In this document: positions 17,484-26,081 of the stretch, one piece after another | Numbering within the stretch: position 1 is the stretch's first letter | Layout of the letters: the number at the start of each line of letters is the position of its first letter | Source: Brevibacterium sp. W7.2 | Lineage (GTDB): Bacteria > Actinomycetota > Actinomycetes > Actinomycetales > Brevibacteriaceae | NCBI RefSeq assembly: GCF_018137945.1 | Contig: NZ_CP073089.1 | Location: 62,001 to 126,000 of the forward strand | Direction: 5' to 3' | Length of the DNA stretch: 64,000 bases | Notes under the pieces: model-generated | Told to the model about the DNA's origin: nothing | Seen by the model: only the letters and a program-made list of their open reading frames with translations | The model's database searches: none | Program-made: the position numbers and the translations under genes

Positions 17484-18258
17484 CTTCGACAACTACGCCG
17501 AGACGTCCGAGGCGGTCAAGTGGTCCGACCTCGATCTCGATGTGTTCGACGAGATGCCGCTGGACCGCGACACGCTGCGGTCGGTGCGCTACATGTGCGA
17601 TGTCGAGTACCACACGACGTGCTTCGTCCGGGAGCTGCTCGTCACTCCCTCCCATCGGGAGGACGCACCGGCGGCGTTCATGACGATGTGGAACCGGGAG
17701 GAGTTCTGGCACGGTGAGGCGCTCGCCGCCGTGCTCGAGAAGCACGGCATCCACGTCGACTACGACGAGATCAAGGCCAAGCGCGCAGGACTCGGCTGGA
17801 AGCTCGCGCTCGGCCCGGCGAAGCAGTCGCTGCTGGCGAACATGGTCGGCTCCGACTTCATCGCCGTCCACATGGCGTGGGGCGCGGCCAATGAGCTGTC
17901 GGCGACAGCCGGCTACCGGCGGATGGCGGCGATGCAGGACCACCCCGTGCTCTCACCGCTGCTCGAGCGCATCGCCAAGCAGGAGACGCGGCACGTCGCC
18001 TTCTACTCGACCCAGGCCCGGGAGCGCCTCGAGGACAACCCGCGGGCGCAGCGGATCGTGCAGCTTGCGCTGGGGAAGCTGTGGAAGCCGGTGGGCTCGG
18101 GCATGATGGACGACGCCGAGGTCAAGCACGTGATGTCCTATCTCTTCCGCGGCCAGAGCGAAGAGGTCGACAAGCTCGACAAGCGCGTGCAGAAGCTGCC
18201 GGGCCTCGGCGATCTCACGATCTTCCGCAACGCCTTCGCCCGCCTCGGCATCGAATAG
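17473..18258 (+). CDS. Ferritin-like diiron protein, acyl-ACP-desaturase-like
   Basis: A 261-residue helical protein with a full carboxylate-bridged diiron set: a Glu in DVEYHTTCFVREL, EExxH in NREEFWHGEALA, a Glu in GAANELSATAGY, and ExxRH in KQETRHVAFY. Family members bind two irons and use O2 to desaturate, hydroxylate or N-oxygenate. The start at 17473 follows GAGGAG. Together with the reductase/HAD fusion upstream this suggests action on an acyl or alkyl chain, which is inference. A Mn/Fe oxidase or radical-generating role is also possible. Confidence 0.8.
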   Translation: MAFDFDNYAETSEAVKWSDLDLDVFDEMPLDRDTLRSVRYMCDVEYHTTCFVRELLVTPSHREDAPAAFMTMWNREEFWHGEALAAVLEKHGIHVDYDEIKAKRAGLGWKLALGPAKQSLLANMVGSDFIAVHMAWGAANELSATAGYRRMAAMQDHPVLSPLLERIAKQETRHVAFYSTQARERLEDNPRAQRIVQLALGKLWKPVGSGMMDDAEVKHVMSYLFRGQSEEVDKLDKRVQKLPGLGDLTIFRNAFARLGIE

Positions 18259-18332
18259 GGGCTGCCTCGGCATCGAGTGAGGGCCACCCCGGCCTCGCAA
18301 CGGGGACTCACCCGTCCGTGACTGCCGGACCC

Positions 18333-18352
18333 GGCGGGGACCAGGCCCCGCC
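18333..18352. terminator. Bidirectional hairpin between convergent operons
   Basis: GGCGGGG and CCCCGCC form a 7-bp stem with a 6-base loop between the ferritin-like gene (ends 18258) and the minus-strand yczE-like gene (ends 18362). Confidence 0.6.
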
Positions 18353-18361
18353 TCGGCGAGG

Positions 18362-19084
18362 TCACAGCAGTTTCGTCGGGTCTCCCGGAGCCCCGGCCTC
18401 GGGGTGGGAGTCGGTGCGCCCGAGCCCCCGCGTCAGCCGGTCGACGAGGGGTTCGTTGACGTGGGCGGAGAAGAACGCGATGAGCGGGCCGACGAAGAAC
18501 GCCGTCATGATCGTCCCCACGCCCACGGGCCCGGAGACGAGAAGGGCACCGACGAGGACGATGAGGTCCTGGGGGACGCGCACGCGCTGGTACTTCCAGC
18601 CGGTGCGGTCGACGATGATCGGCGCTATCGCATCGTAGGGTGCGGTGCCGACCCCTGCGGAGATGTACCCGCTGGCCCCGAACGCGAAGACGATGATCCC
18701 GATCGCGAAGAACAGGGCGGCCATCGCGTGATCGTCGGGGGCGACGGCGAGCGGGTCGAGCAGGCTCGCGAACACCTGGATGAAGAACCCGGTGAGCGTC
18801 ATGTTGATGAGCGTGCCGACGCCGATGTACCTGCGCGCGAAGATGAGGACGGGGATGAAGAGGATCGCGTTGCTCAGCAGCTGGTACGCCCCGAGGCTCC
18901 ACCCGATCCTCTCGCTGATCCCGATGTTGAGGGCGGTGTAGGGGTCGACGCCGACCCCGCCGGTCTGCAGGATCGCGGCCCCGAGACCGATGAGGACGAC
19001 GCCGATGAGCGCGTAGAGCGCCCGGATGACTCGACAGCGCAGCGACCAGTTCTTCGTCGCATCCGACGACGCCGAGGTGTTCAT
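18362..19084 (-). CDS. YczE/YyaS-type integral membrane protein
   Basis: A 240-residue membrane protein with about five or six helices (LYALIGVVLIGLGAAILQTG, NAILFIPVLIFARRYIGVG). The segment GGVGVDPYTALNIGISER is typical of the YczE/YitT-like family. Known members affect transport or lipopeptide production, but no biochemical role is firm. The start at 19084 follows GGGAG. It lies downstream of the glucose dehydrogenase and gluconolactonase genes in the same direction and could be co-transcribed. Confidence 0.8.
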   Translation of the reverse strand: MNTSASSDATKNWSLRCRVIRALYALIGVVLIGLGAAILQTGGVGVDPYTALNIGISERIGWSLGAYQLLSNAILFIPVLIFARRYIGVGTLINMTLTGFFIQVFASLLDPLAVAPDDHAMAALFFAIGIIVFAFGASGYISAGVGTAPYDAIAPIIVDRTGWKYQRVRVPQDLIVLVGALLVSGPVGVGTIMTAFFVGPLIAFFSAHVNEPLVDRLTRGLGRTDSHPEAGAPGDPTKLL

Positions 19085-19172
19085 GGGCTGATCTCCCAAG
19101 GTGCGGGTGAGGGGATGGCTGCTGGTGCGCCGGTGGTAAGGCGGTGCGCCGGTGGGGTGGGGCGCGTTCGGT

Positions 19173-20225
19173 TCAGCTCTGCAGGTCGATGACGACCTTG
19201 ATGTCCCCGGGTTCGTGGTCGAAGGCGTCGAGGGCGCGGGTCAGCGGCACGGTCCGGGTGATGAGCGCGGACAGCCACTGCGGATCGGCCGCCGCCAGCG
19301 CCTCGGCGGCCTGCCGCCAGTGCTCGACGTTGGCGTTGACGGACCCGACGATCGCGACATTGTCGAGGACGATCTGCTTGCCGATCGTCGCGAGGTCGAG
19401 CTCGGTCGCGCCCTGCGGATCGTGCATCCCGAGCAGGCAGATGACCTGGTAGGGGGTGACGGCATCGAGGATGTCGGCGAGCGTCCGGGAGTCGCCCGTG
19501 GTGTCGAGGACGATGTCGGGCTGCACCTCGGCGAGGATCTGCGGCAAGTCGCCGACGTGGAAGTGCCCGCCGAGCTCCCGCACGAGCTTCTCCTTGTTCG
19601 GCTTCTGCGAGGAGTTGACGACATGGACCTCGAGCCCGCGCTGACGCCCGAGGAGGGCGGTCAGGAGACCGATCGTGCCCCCGCCGATGATGACCGCGGT
19701 CTGCGGATCGAAGAACGCGCGCCCGCCGACCTCGTAGACCTCGTCCCAGGCCTTCGCGACGACCGAGGTCGGCTCCATGAGGACACCGGTCTGTCCGAGC
19801 GCGGGGTCGAGGCGGATCGCGAAGTCCTCTTTGACGACCCACTGCTCGGACCCGAAGCCGTTGAGCTCCTTGATGCCGCGTTCGGTGTACTCGCCGTTGC
19901 GGCACATGTCGAACTCGCCGTGCGCGCACGCCGGGCACGGCACCGGATCGGGACGGCGGACGACCCCGGCGATGAGGTCGCCGACGGCGAAGTCGGAGCC
20001 GTCGGGCACGGCCTCGACCCGGCCGAGGGACTCATGGCCGATGATGAGCCGCTCCTGACCGGGCGGCGCCCACCCGTACTGCCCGCCGTTGAGCTCCCGG
20101 TCGGTGCCGCAGACCCCGATCGCCAGGCCGGTGACGAGGAGTTCGTCGGCCGCAGGCTCCGGAAGAGCCGCCTCGGTGACGGCGAGGGAATCGGCCGTGC
20201 CCGGTTCGACGCTCAGTGCTCTCAT
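19173..20225 (-). CDS. gdh: Zinc MDR glucose 1-dehydrogenase
   Basis: A 350-residue medium-chain dehydrogenase. Catalytic zinc residues are visible in AIGVCGTDRE and IIGHESLGR. The structural zinc loop, with cysteines in PVPCPACAHGEFDMCRNGEY followed by RGIKELNGFGSEQWV, is the arrangement of archaeal-type glucose dehydrogenases. The Rossmann motif is IIGGGTIGLLTALLG. The start at 20225 is preceded by GAGAGGA; the long upstream extension in the same frame is not protein-like. It would oxidise glucose (or another aldose) to the lactone, which the neighbouring SMP-30 protein could hydrolyse. Confidence 0.87.
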   Translation of the reverse strand: MRALSVEPGTADSLAVTEAALPEPAADELLVTGLAIGVCGTDRELNGGQYGWAPPGQERLIIGHESLGRVEAVPDGSDFAVGDLIAGVVRRPDPVPCPACAHGEFDMCRNGEYTERGIKELNGFGSEQWVVKEDFAIRLDPALGQTGVLMEPTSVVAKAWDEVYEVGGRAFFDPQTAVIIGGGTIGLLTALLGRQRGLEVHVVNSSQKPNKEKLVRELGGHFHVGDLPQILAEVQPDIVLDTTGDSRTLADILDAVTPYQVICLLGMHDPQGATELDLATIGKQIVLDNVAIVGSVNANVEHWRQAAEALAAADPQWLSALITRTVPLTRALDAFDHEPGDIKVVIDLQS

Positions 20226-20332
20226 CATGGTCCTCTCAGGTGGGTGTCCGTGCTGGTCAGTTCGGTGGGATGGGGGCGCCGAGGTGGTGGGGTGCTGTTC
20301 CCGTCCGTGGGCTCGCGCCGGGGGCGGTGGGC

Positions 20333-21304
20333 TCAGCCGTCGAAGGGTGCCACCGGCACTCCCGTGGCCCCGGGGGTCGCGGCGAAGACGGCTCCGGCCT
20401 CGGGCTGGGCGCCCGGGGTCAGCCCCTCCTGGCTCGTCGTGATGAAGAGGGTGCGCAGGTCGGGACCGCCGAAGGTGCACGCCGTGACGTTGGTGACGGG
20501 CAGCTCGATGACCTCGAGGAGTGTGCCGGTCGCGTCGCGGCATTCGACGCGGGAACCGCCGTAGATCGCCGTCCACACATTGTCCTCGGCGTCGAGGCAG
20601 AGTCCGTCGGGACCGCCCGCCGGGTCGTCGGAGTCGAGGGTGAAGAGGCGGCGGGGGTTCGTCAGCCCCGACTCCTCATCCCAGTCGAGGACCCACGTGC
20701 TGCGGGTGGGGGTGTCGTTGTAGTAGGCGCGGTCACCGGATGAGGCCCAGGCGATGCCGTTGGAGATCGTCACGTCGTCGAAGACGGTGGACACGGCGCC
20801 GTCGCCGCTGATCTGGAAGAGGGTCGCCCCGCCGTCTCCTTGGTCGTAGCGCATCGTGCCGGCGAGGAACCGTCCCGTCGGGTCGCAGCCGCCTTCGTTG
20901 AGGCGGACCTCGGGGTCGGAGACGAGTTCGGCGACCGTCGTCCAGTCGCCGCCGGTCGGGTCGTCGGAGACGCTGAGTCCGTGCTCGGTGAGCACCGCGA
21001 TGCCGCCGGACATTCGGGGGCGCAGGCATGCGGCGACGGGTCCGGGCACATCGAGGACGGTCACCTCGTCACTCGTCGTCCCGCCGTTCGGGGCGCCGGC
21101 GGACGCGCTGCTGCCCGCGGTACCGCTCGGGCTGCCGCTGCCGGTCTGGCTGCGGGTGCCGGGTGCGCCGTGCGCGGTGAGGACCCGCCCGGCGAGCATA
21201 TCGACGTAGCGCAGGGAATTCGCCGCCTGGGACCCGTCGTCGGGCCACCACACGGGTCCCTCGGCATGAAAGGCGATGGGCGGGACGAACAGTTCGGCGC
21301 GCAT
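20333..21304 (-). CDS. SMP-30/gluconolactonase/LRE-like lactonase
   Basis: A 323-residue six-bladed propeller protein. Conserved pieces are the N-terminal FHAEGPVWW (metal-binding Glu), LNEGGCDPTGRFLAGTM, ISNGIAWASSGDRAYYNDT and a late GGPDGLCLDAEDNVWTAIYG. These carry the Glu, Asn and Asp metal ligands of gluconolactonase/regucalcin. The partner glucose dehydrogenase is directly downstream, giving glucose to gluconate in two steps. Oddity: residues about 44-78 (21071-21175) are a Ser/Gly/Thr insert between strands. The start at 21304 puts the family N-terminus in place; upstream codons are not conserved-looking. Confidence 0.87.
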   Translation of the reverse strand: MRAELFVPPIAFHAEGPVWWPDDGSQAANSLRYVDMLAGRVLTAHGAPGTRSQTGSGSPSGTAGSSASAGAPNGGTTSDEVTVLDVPGPVAACLRPRMSGGIAVLTEHGLSVSDDPTGGDWTTVAELVSDPEVRLNEGGCDPTGRFLAGTMRYDQGDGGATLFQISGDGAVSTVFDDVTISNGIAWASSGDRAYYNDTPTRSTWVLDWDEESGLTNPRRLFTLDSDDPAGGPDGLCLDAEDNVWTAIYGGSRVECRDATGTLLEVIELPVTNVTACTFGGPDLRTLFITTSQEGLTPGAQPEAGAVFAATPGATGVPVAPFDG

Positions 21305-21514
21305 GGGACCTGCCTTCAGCAGCGGTTGTCGGTTCCGGGACACCGCCGCGTCAGCGGCGTCATCCGTGGTGACCACGCTATGCGGGGTCGTCCCGTGCGT
21401 CAACGGCAAGGCACGTGGTAGTCCGACCGCCGTGCGGGGTGCCTCCGAGGTCACCGCCGCAGGGGTGCGAGGGCGCGGTCAGCGGTGTCCGGAGCACAGG
21501 GTAGAGTTCGATCC

Positions 21515-21610
21515 GGAGGCGTCTGGCGTCCTGGTGGGCCCCCCGGTCTTCAAAACCGGTGAGACCGAGCATCTCGGTCTGGCGGGTTCGATTCCCGTCC
21601 GCCTCCGCCA
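21515..21610 (+). tRNA. selC: tRNA-Sec (anticodon TCA)
   Basis: A 96-nt tRNA with encoded CCA at 21608-21610. Acceptor GGAGGCG pairs with CGCCTCC. The anticodon stem-loop CCGGTCTTCAAAACCGG has TCA at 21550-21552. A long extra arm (GAGACCGAGCATCTCGGTCT) and T-arm GCGGGTTCGATTCCCGT are clear, all features of selenocysteine tRNA. G73 precedes CCA. The expected eighth acceptor pair would oppose T (21522) and C (21599), a mismatch. selA starts 53 bases downstream, so the two may be co-transcribed. Confidence 0.95.
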
Positions 21611-21663
21611 CACGCCCGCACCGGCCCGAGCACGGTCGTGCACGCACCGAGGAGGAGGCAGCC

Positions 21664-23055
21664 ATGGTCGAGCCCGACCCCCGCCGGAGCATTCCGCGCA
21701 CCGACCGTCTCCTCGCCCTTCCCGAGGTCGAGGCCGCCCGCGACCGCCTCGGCGAATCGGTCATCCGCGCGGTCATCGCCGATGCCCAGTCCCGCGCGCG
21801 CAGCGGGGAGCTCCCCGTCGCCGAGGTGACCCCCACCGTCATCGCGGCCGTGACCGACCAGGGTGCCTCCTCGCTCACCCCGGTGCTCAACGCCACGGGC
21901 ATCATCGTCCACACGAACCTCGGCCGCGCACCGCTCTCACCAGGAGCGCAACAGGCGATCGCCGATGCCGCAGGCTATGTCGACGTCGAACTCGACCTCG
22001 AGTCCGGCAAGCGGAGCAAACGCGGCGTCGGCGCGAAGCAGGCCCTGCTGCGGGCCTGCCCGGCCGCCGAGGACGCCCTCGTCGTCAACAACGGCGCCGC
22101 CGCCCTCCTCCTCGCCGTCACGGCCCTGCGGGGAAGCGACTCGGCCGAACCGGGAAGCCATTCGACTGAACGGCGGAGCGGCACGGCCGCGGCCGCCCGA
22201 CCCGTCACGCCTGATGAGATCGTCGTCAGCCGCGGCGAGCTCGTCGAGATCGGTGCCGGCTTCCGCCTCCCCGACCTCATGGTCACCACCGGCATGCGGC
22301 TGCGCGAGGTCGGCACGACGAACCGCACCCACCTCGCCGACTACGCTGCCGCGCTCACCCCGGCGACGGCGAGCCTGCTCAAGGTCCATACGAGCAACTT
22401 CCGTCTCACCGGATTCACCGCCGAGGCGACCCTGCCGCAGCTGCGCACGCTCGCCGACGAGCACGACCTCCCGCTCATCGCTGACCTCGGCAGCGGGCTG
22501 CTCACCCCCGATCCGGCACTGCCCGACGAACCCGACATCGACACGGCCCTGCGCGCCGGCGCCGACGTCGTCATCGTCTCCGGCGACAAGCTCCTCGGCG
22601 GGCCGCAGGCCGGGATCCTCCTCGGGTCCACCGCGGCCATCGAGCGCATCGCCACCCACCCGCTGGCCCGCGCGATGCGCACCGACAAGCTCACGCTCGC
22701 CGCGCTCGAGGCGACGATCGCCGGGCGCGGCAACCCCGTCCACGATGCCCTCCACATCGACCTCGACCGGCTGCGGGAGCGCACGGAGACCCTCGCCGAG
22801 GCGGTCGGCGGATCCGTCGTCGCCCACGACGGTCGCGTCGGCGGCGGGGGAGCCCCCGGGGTGCCCCTGCCCGGATGGGCGCTCGAGATGCCCGAGGCAC
22901 TCGCCGCCCCCCTGCGCGCAGGCGATCCCGCCGTCGTCGCCCGGGTCCACCAGGGCGTGTGCCTCATCGACCTGCGGTGCGTGCCGGAAGCCGCCGACGA
23001 CGCAGTCGCCGCGGCGATCAGGACTGCGTCGGACCGCCTCGGCGAGGGTTCCTGA
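21664..23055 (+). CDS. selA: L-seryl-tRNA(Sec) selenium transferase
   Basis: A 463-residue PLP enzyme converting Ser-tRNA(Sec) to Sec-tRNA(Sec) with selenophosphate. The N-terminal RSIPRTDRLL and the block LNATGIIVHTNLGRAPLS are typical. The PLP lysine is in VIVSGDKLLGGPQAG (about 22588). VGTTNRTHLADYAAAL and LKVHTSNFRLTGF are also SelA signatures. The start at 21664 follows GAGGAGGAGG; an upstream ATG at 21559 lies within the tRNA. It overlaps selB by one base. A Ser/Glu/Arg/Ala-rich insert lies at about 22136-22205. Confidence 0.97.
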   Translation: MVEPDPRRSIPRTDRLLALPEVEAARDRLGESVIRAVIADAQSRARSGELPVAEVTPTVIAAVTDQGASSLTPVLNATGIIVHTNLGRAPLSPGAQQAIADAAGYVDVELDLESGKRSKRGVGAKQALLRACPAAEDALVVNNGAAALLLAVTALRGSDSAEPGSHSTERRSGTAAAARPVTPDEIVVSRGELVEIGAGFRLPDLMVTTGMRLREVGTTNRTHLADYAAALTPATASLLKVHTSNFRLTGFTAEATLPQLRTLADEHDLPLIADLGSGLLTPDPALPDEPDIDTALRAGADVVIVSGDKLLGGPQAGILLGSTAAIERIATHPLARAMRTDKLTLAALEATIAGRGNPVHDALHIDLDRLRERTETLAEAVGGSVVAHDGRVGGGGAPGVPLPGWALEMPEALAAPLRAGDPAVVARVHQGVCLIDLRCVPEAADDAVAAAIRTASDRLGEGS

Positions 23056-24929
23056 TGTTCGTCGTCGCCACCGCCGGGCACGTCGATCACGGAAAGTCGA
23101 CCCTGGTCAAAGCGCTGACCGGGATGGAACCGGACCGGTGGGAAGAAGAGCGCAGGCGCGGGCTGACGATCGATCTCGGGTTCGCGTGGACGACGCTGCC
23201 CTCGGGCCGGGAGGTCGCGTTCGTCGACGTTCCCGGGCATGAGCGGTTCCTGTCCAACATGCTCGCCGGGGTCGGGCCCGCGCCGATCGTCTGCTTCGTC
23301 ATCGCCGCGGACAAGGGGTGGCAGGCCCAGTCGAGCGATCACCGGGATGCGATCACGGCGCTCGGGATCGACCGCGGCCTCGTCGTCATCACCCGCGCGG
23401 ACCTCGCGCCTGACACCATAGCTGCGACGGAAGCCCAGGTGAGGACCCAGCTGCAGGGCACACCGCTCGCCGAGGCGCCGATCGTCACGGTCTCGGCGAC
23501 GACGGGGGAGGGGATGGACGACCTCGTCGCCCGCCTCGACGAGGTGACCGCAGCGGCCCCGGCCCCCGACCCCGCTGCGCGCGTGCGGCTGTGGCTCGAC
23601 CGCGCGTTCTCGATCACCGGGGCGGGCACCGTCGTCACCGGCACGCTGACCGCGGGAACCCTGCGGGTGGGGCAGCGCATGGAGCTCGTCGGGGCGTCGA
23701 CGTCGGCCCGCACGGGGATCCGCGGGATGCAGAGCCGGGAGTCCTCCGCCGAGGTCGTCACCCCGGCCGCCCGCGTCGCCGTCAACCTCCGAGACGTCTC
23801 CGCCGACGACATCCACCGCGGTGACGCCCTCATCACGCCCGATGCGTGGCCGATCGTCACGGTCGTCGACGTCCGCCGCACGATGGGTGAGCCCCTCGAC
23901 GACGGCGTCCATGAGCTCATGCTCCACATCGGCACCGCGGCCGTGCCCGTGCGCCTGCGGCCCTTCGACGCCGACCACGCCCGGCTCACCCTCGACCGGC
24001 CCCTGCCGCTCGAGCTCGGCGACCGGGTCGTGCTGCGCAATCCCGGCAGCCGCAACGTCTTCGCCGGCGTCGTCGTCCTCGACGTCGATCCGCCTGAGCT
24101 GGGACGACGCGGCGACGGGGTGCGTCGGGCCGCTGAGCTCGCCGACCGGCCGGTGACCGGGGATGTCCTCGCCGAGGTGGCCCGCCGGGGAGCCGTCGAG
24201 CGCGCGGTGCTCGCACGGTTCGGGGTGGTGGGTGCGGGGTCGGCCTCGTCCATCGATGCGAGCGGTGTGGCCGGTGCGGCCGACGCGGGCGGTGGCGCCG
24301 GTGCGACCCTGCCGGCCGGTGTCGAGGCCCTGGACGGGTGGCTCGTCCACACTCCAACACTCGAGGCGTGGGTGACGGCGGCACGCGAGACTGTGTCGAG
24401 ACAGCTGGCCGCGCAGCCGATGGCGGCGGGCGTGCCGGTCAAGGTCGTCATCGAGGCGCTGCGACGCACGGATCCGCCGCTGCCGGACGGCGGTGGAGCG
24501 CTCGTGGCGACGACCATCGGGCGGGCCGGTCTCGAGACCGCTGACGGTATGGTGCGCCCACCGGGTCACACAGCCGATCTCGGTCCCGCCGAGGCCGGGG
24601 TCGCCGCACTCGAACGTCGCCTCGCGGCCGATCCGTTCGATGCGCCGGAGGCGGACGATCTGCGGGCGCTGCGCCTGGGAGCGCGGGAGCTCGCGGTCGC
24701 AGAGAAGGCGGGGAGGGTGCTCCGCCTCGGCGATGGTGTCGTCGTCTCACCGCGCACCCCGGCGCAGGCGATGCGTCTGCTCGCCGGTCTCGCTCAGCCG
24801 TTCACGACGAGTCAGGCTAGGCAGGCGCTCGGCACGACGCGGCGGGTCGTCATCCCGCTCCTCGAGCACCTCGATGGCCGCGGCTGGACGAGGCGCCTCG
24901 ACGGCTCGCATCGTGAGGTCGTGCGGTAG
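23055..24929 (+). CDS. selB: Selenocysteine-specific elongation factor
   Basis: A 624-residue EF-Tu-like GTPase with a C-terminal extension of winged helices that reads the SECIS element. GTPase motifs: GHVDHGKST (G1), RGLTIDLGF (G2), DVPGHERFL (G3) and VVITRADL (G4, with TRAD in place of NKxD). Domain II follows (RAFSITGAGTVVTGTLTAG). The C-terminal about 250 residues include LAQPFTTSQARQALGTTRR and LEHLDGRGWTRR, typical of SelB winged-helix repeats. A Gly/Ala/Ser-rich stretch lies at about 24235-24320. It is translationally coupled to selA (TGATG). Confidence 0.96.
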   Translation: MFVVATAGHVDHGKSTLVKALTGMEPDRWEEERRRGLTIDLGFAWTTLPSGREVAFVDVPGHERFLSNMLAGVGPAPIVCFVIAADKGWQAQSSDHRDAITALGIDRGLVVITRADLAPDTIAATEAQVRTQLQGTPLAEAPIVTVSATTGEGMDDLVARLDEVTAAAPAPDPAARVRLWLDRAFSITGAGTVVTGTLTAGTLRVGQRMELVGASTSARTGIRGMQSRESSAEVVTPAARVAVNLRDVSADDIHRGDALITPDAWPIVTVVDVRRTMGEPLDDGVHELMLHIGTAAVPVRLRPFDADHARLTLDRPLPLELGDRVVLRNPGSRNVFAGVVVLDVDPPELGRRGDGVRRAAELADRPVTGDVLAEVARRGAVERAVLARFGVVGAGSASSIDASGVAGAADAGGGAGATLPAGVEALDGWLVHTPTLEAWVTAARETVSRQLAAQPMAAGVPVKVVIEALRRTDPPLPDGGGALVATTIGRAGLETADGMVRPPGHTADLGPAEAGVAALERRLAADPFDAPEADDLRALRLGARELAVAEKAGRVLRLGDGVVVSPRTPAQAMRLLAGLAQPFTTSQARQALGTTRRVVIPLLEHLDGRGWTRRLDGSHREVVR

Positions 24930-24948
24930 GGAAGGCCCCTGCGGCCGC

Positions 24949-25932
24949 TCACACTCCTGCGCCCCCGTCTCGGTAGCGCGCGCCGGCGGCGGTGAGCCCG
25001 TCGAGGATGGTGAGGTCCCCCGGTGGGAGATCGAGCGCGAACGCTCCGAGGTTCTCATCGAGTCGATGCGGCTTGCTCGTTCCCGGGATCGGCACGACGT
25101 CGTCGCCGCGGCGCAGGAGCCAGGCGAGTGCGACCTGGGCCGGGGTCGCGCGGTTGCGGGCGGCGATTCCCCGGATCGTGTCGACGAGCTGCGCGTTGTG
25201 CTCGCGGTTCCTTCGCGACCACCGCGGCAGGAAGCGGCGGAAGTCGAGCAGCCCCGGTTTGAGCGCGGCCGCGTCGCCGGAGAGCATGCCCCGGCTGATC
25301 GGCGAGTACGCGACGATCCCGATGCCGAGCTCCCTCGCCACCGGCACGACATCGTCCTCGAGTTCGCGGGAGACGATCGACCACTCCATCTCGATCGCGG
25401 CGATCGGATGCGTGGCATGCGCTGTGCGCAGATCGGCCGCCCCGACCTCCGAGAGCCCGATCTCGCGCACGAGACCGCGGTCGACGAGCTCGGCCATCGC
25501 CCCCACCGACTCCGCGATGGGGACGGTCGGATCGATGCGGTGGAGATAGTAGAGGTCGATGACGTCGGTGCCGAGACGACGCAGAGACGCCTCGGCGCTG
25601 GTGCGGATGTAGGCCGGGTCGCCCTTGACCCCGCGAGGCAGGCCGACGACCGGCAGCGTCGTGATCCCGCACTTCGTCGCGATGATCGCCTCATCGCGAC
25701 GCCCGGCGATCGCGCGGGCCACGAGCTCTTCGTTCGCGCCGTTCGCGTACATGTCGGCGGTGTCGAGCAGGGTGACGCCCCGGTCGAGGGCATGCCGGAT
25801 CGTCGCGACCCCGCCGGCGGGATCGCCGCGGCCGTAGACCATCGTCATGCCCATGCAGCCGAGCCCCATCCGAGGGACGTCGAGCGCGCCGAGGCGGGTG
25901 TGCGGAAGGCCGGTCTGCGGGCGGTCGGTCAT
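24949..25932 (-). CDS. Aldo/keto reductase
   Basis: A 327-residue TIM-barrel oxidoreductase. It shows the AKR catalytic set: Asp and Tyr in LLDTADMYANGANEE, Lys in IIATKCGI, and His in LYYLHRIDPTVPI. The NADPH site near PIPGTSKPHRLDENLGA is also present. It resembles the AKR13/YakC-like subgroup, reducing aldehydes or ketones; no substrate is evident. It is convergent with selB (19-base gap) and separated from the M20 gene by an inverted repeat, so it is probably a single-gene unit. Confidence 0.9.
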   Translation of the reverse strand: MTDRPQTGLPHTRLGALDVPRMGLGCMGMTMVYGRGDPAGGVATIRHALDRGVTLLDTADMYANGANEELVARAIAGRRDEAIIATKCGITTLPVVGLPRGVKGDPAYIRTSAEASLRRLGTDVIDLYYLHRIDPTVPIAESVGAMAELVDRGLVREIGLSEVGAADLRTAHATHPIAAIEMEWSIVSRELEDDVVPVARELGIGIVAYSPISRGMLSGDAAALKPGLLDFRRFLPRWSRRNREHNAQLVDTIRGIAARNRATPAQVALAWLLRRGDDVVPIPGTSKPHRLDENLGAFALDLPPGDLTILDGLTAAGARYRDGGAGV

Positions 25933-26008
25933 GGCCTCAGGCTAATCGGTCGAGTGAACCGGAAGCTGAGGGGAAGATGAACGCTCGGCGAGGCGACACG
26001 CGCCGTCG

Positions 26009-26068
26009 TGTCTGCCGAAAGTCGACATGCGCTCAACTAGTCGAGGACATATCGACTTTTTGCAGACG
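26009..26068. terminator. Long inverted repeat, candidate terminator of the M20 operon
   Basis: TGTCTGCCGAAAGTCGA at 26009-26025 is matched by TCGACTTTTTGCAGACG at 26052-26068, 14 of 17 positions complementary, around an AT-richer 26-base centre. It lies between the minus-strand M20 stop (26082) and the aldo/keto reductase start (25932). Confidence 0.5.
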
Positions 26069-26081
26069 AATGCACGGCCCC

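Noticed and set aside
22341..24569. 742-codon minus-strand frame opposite selA and selB
   Set aside because: The selA and selB motifs on the plus strand are unambiguous.
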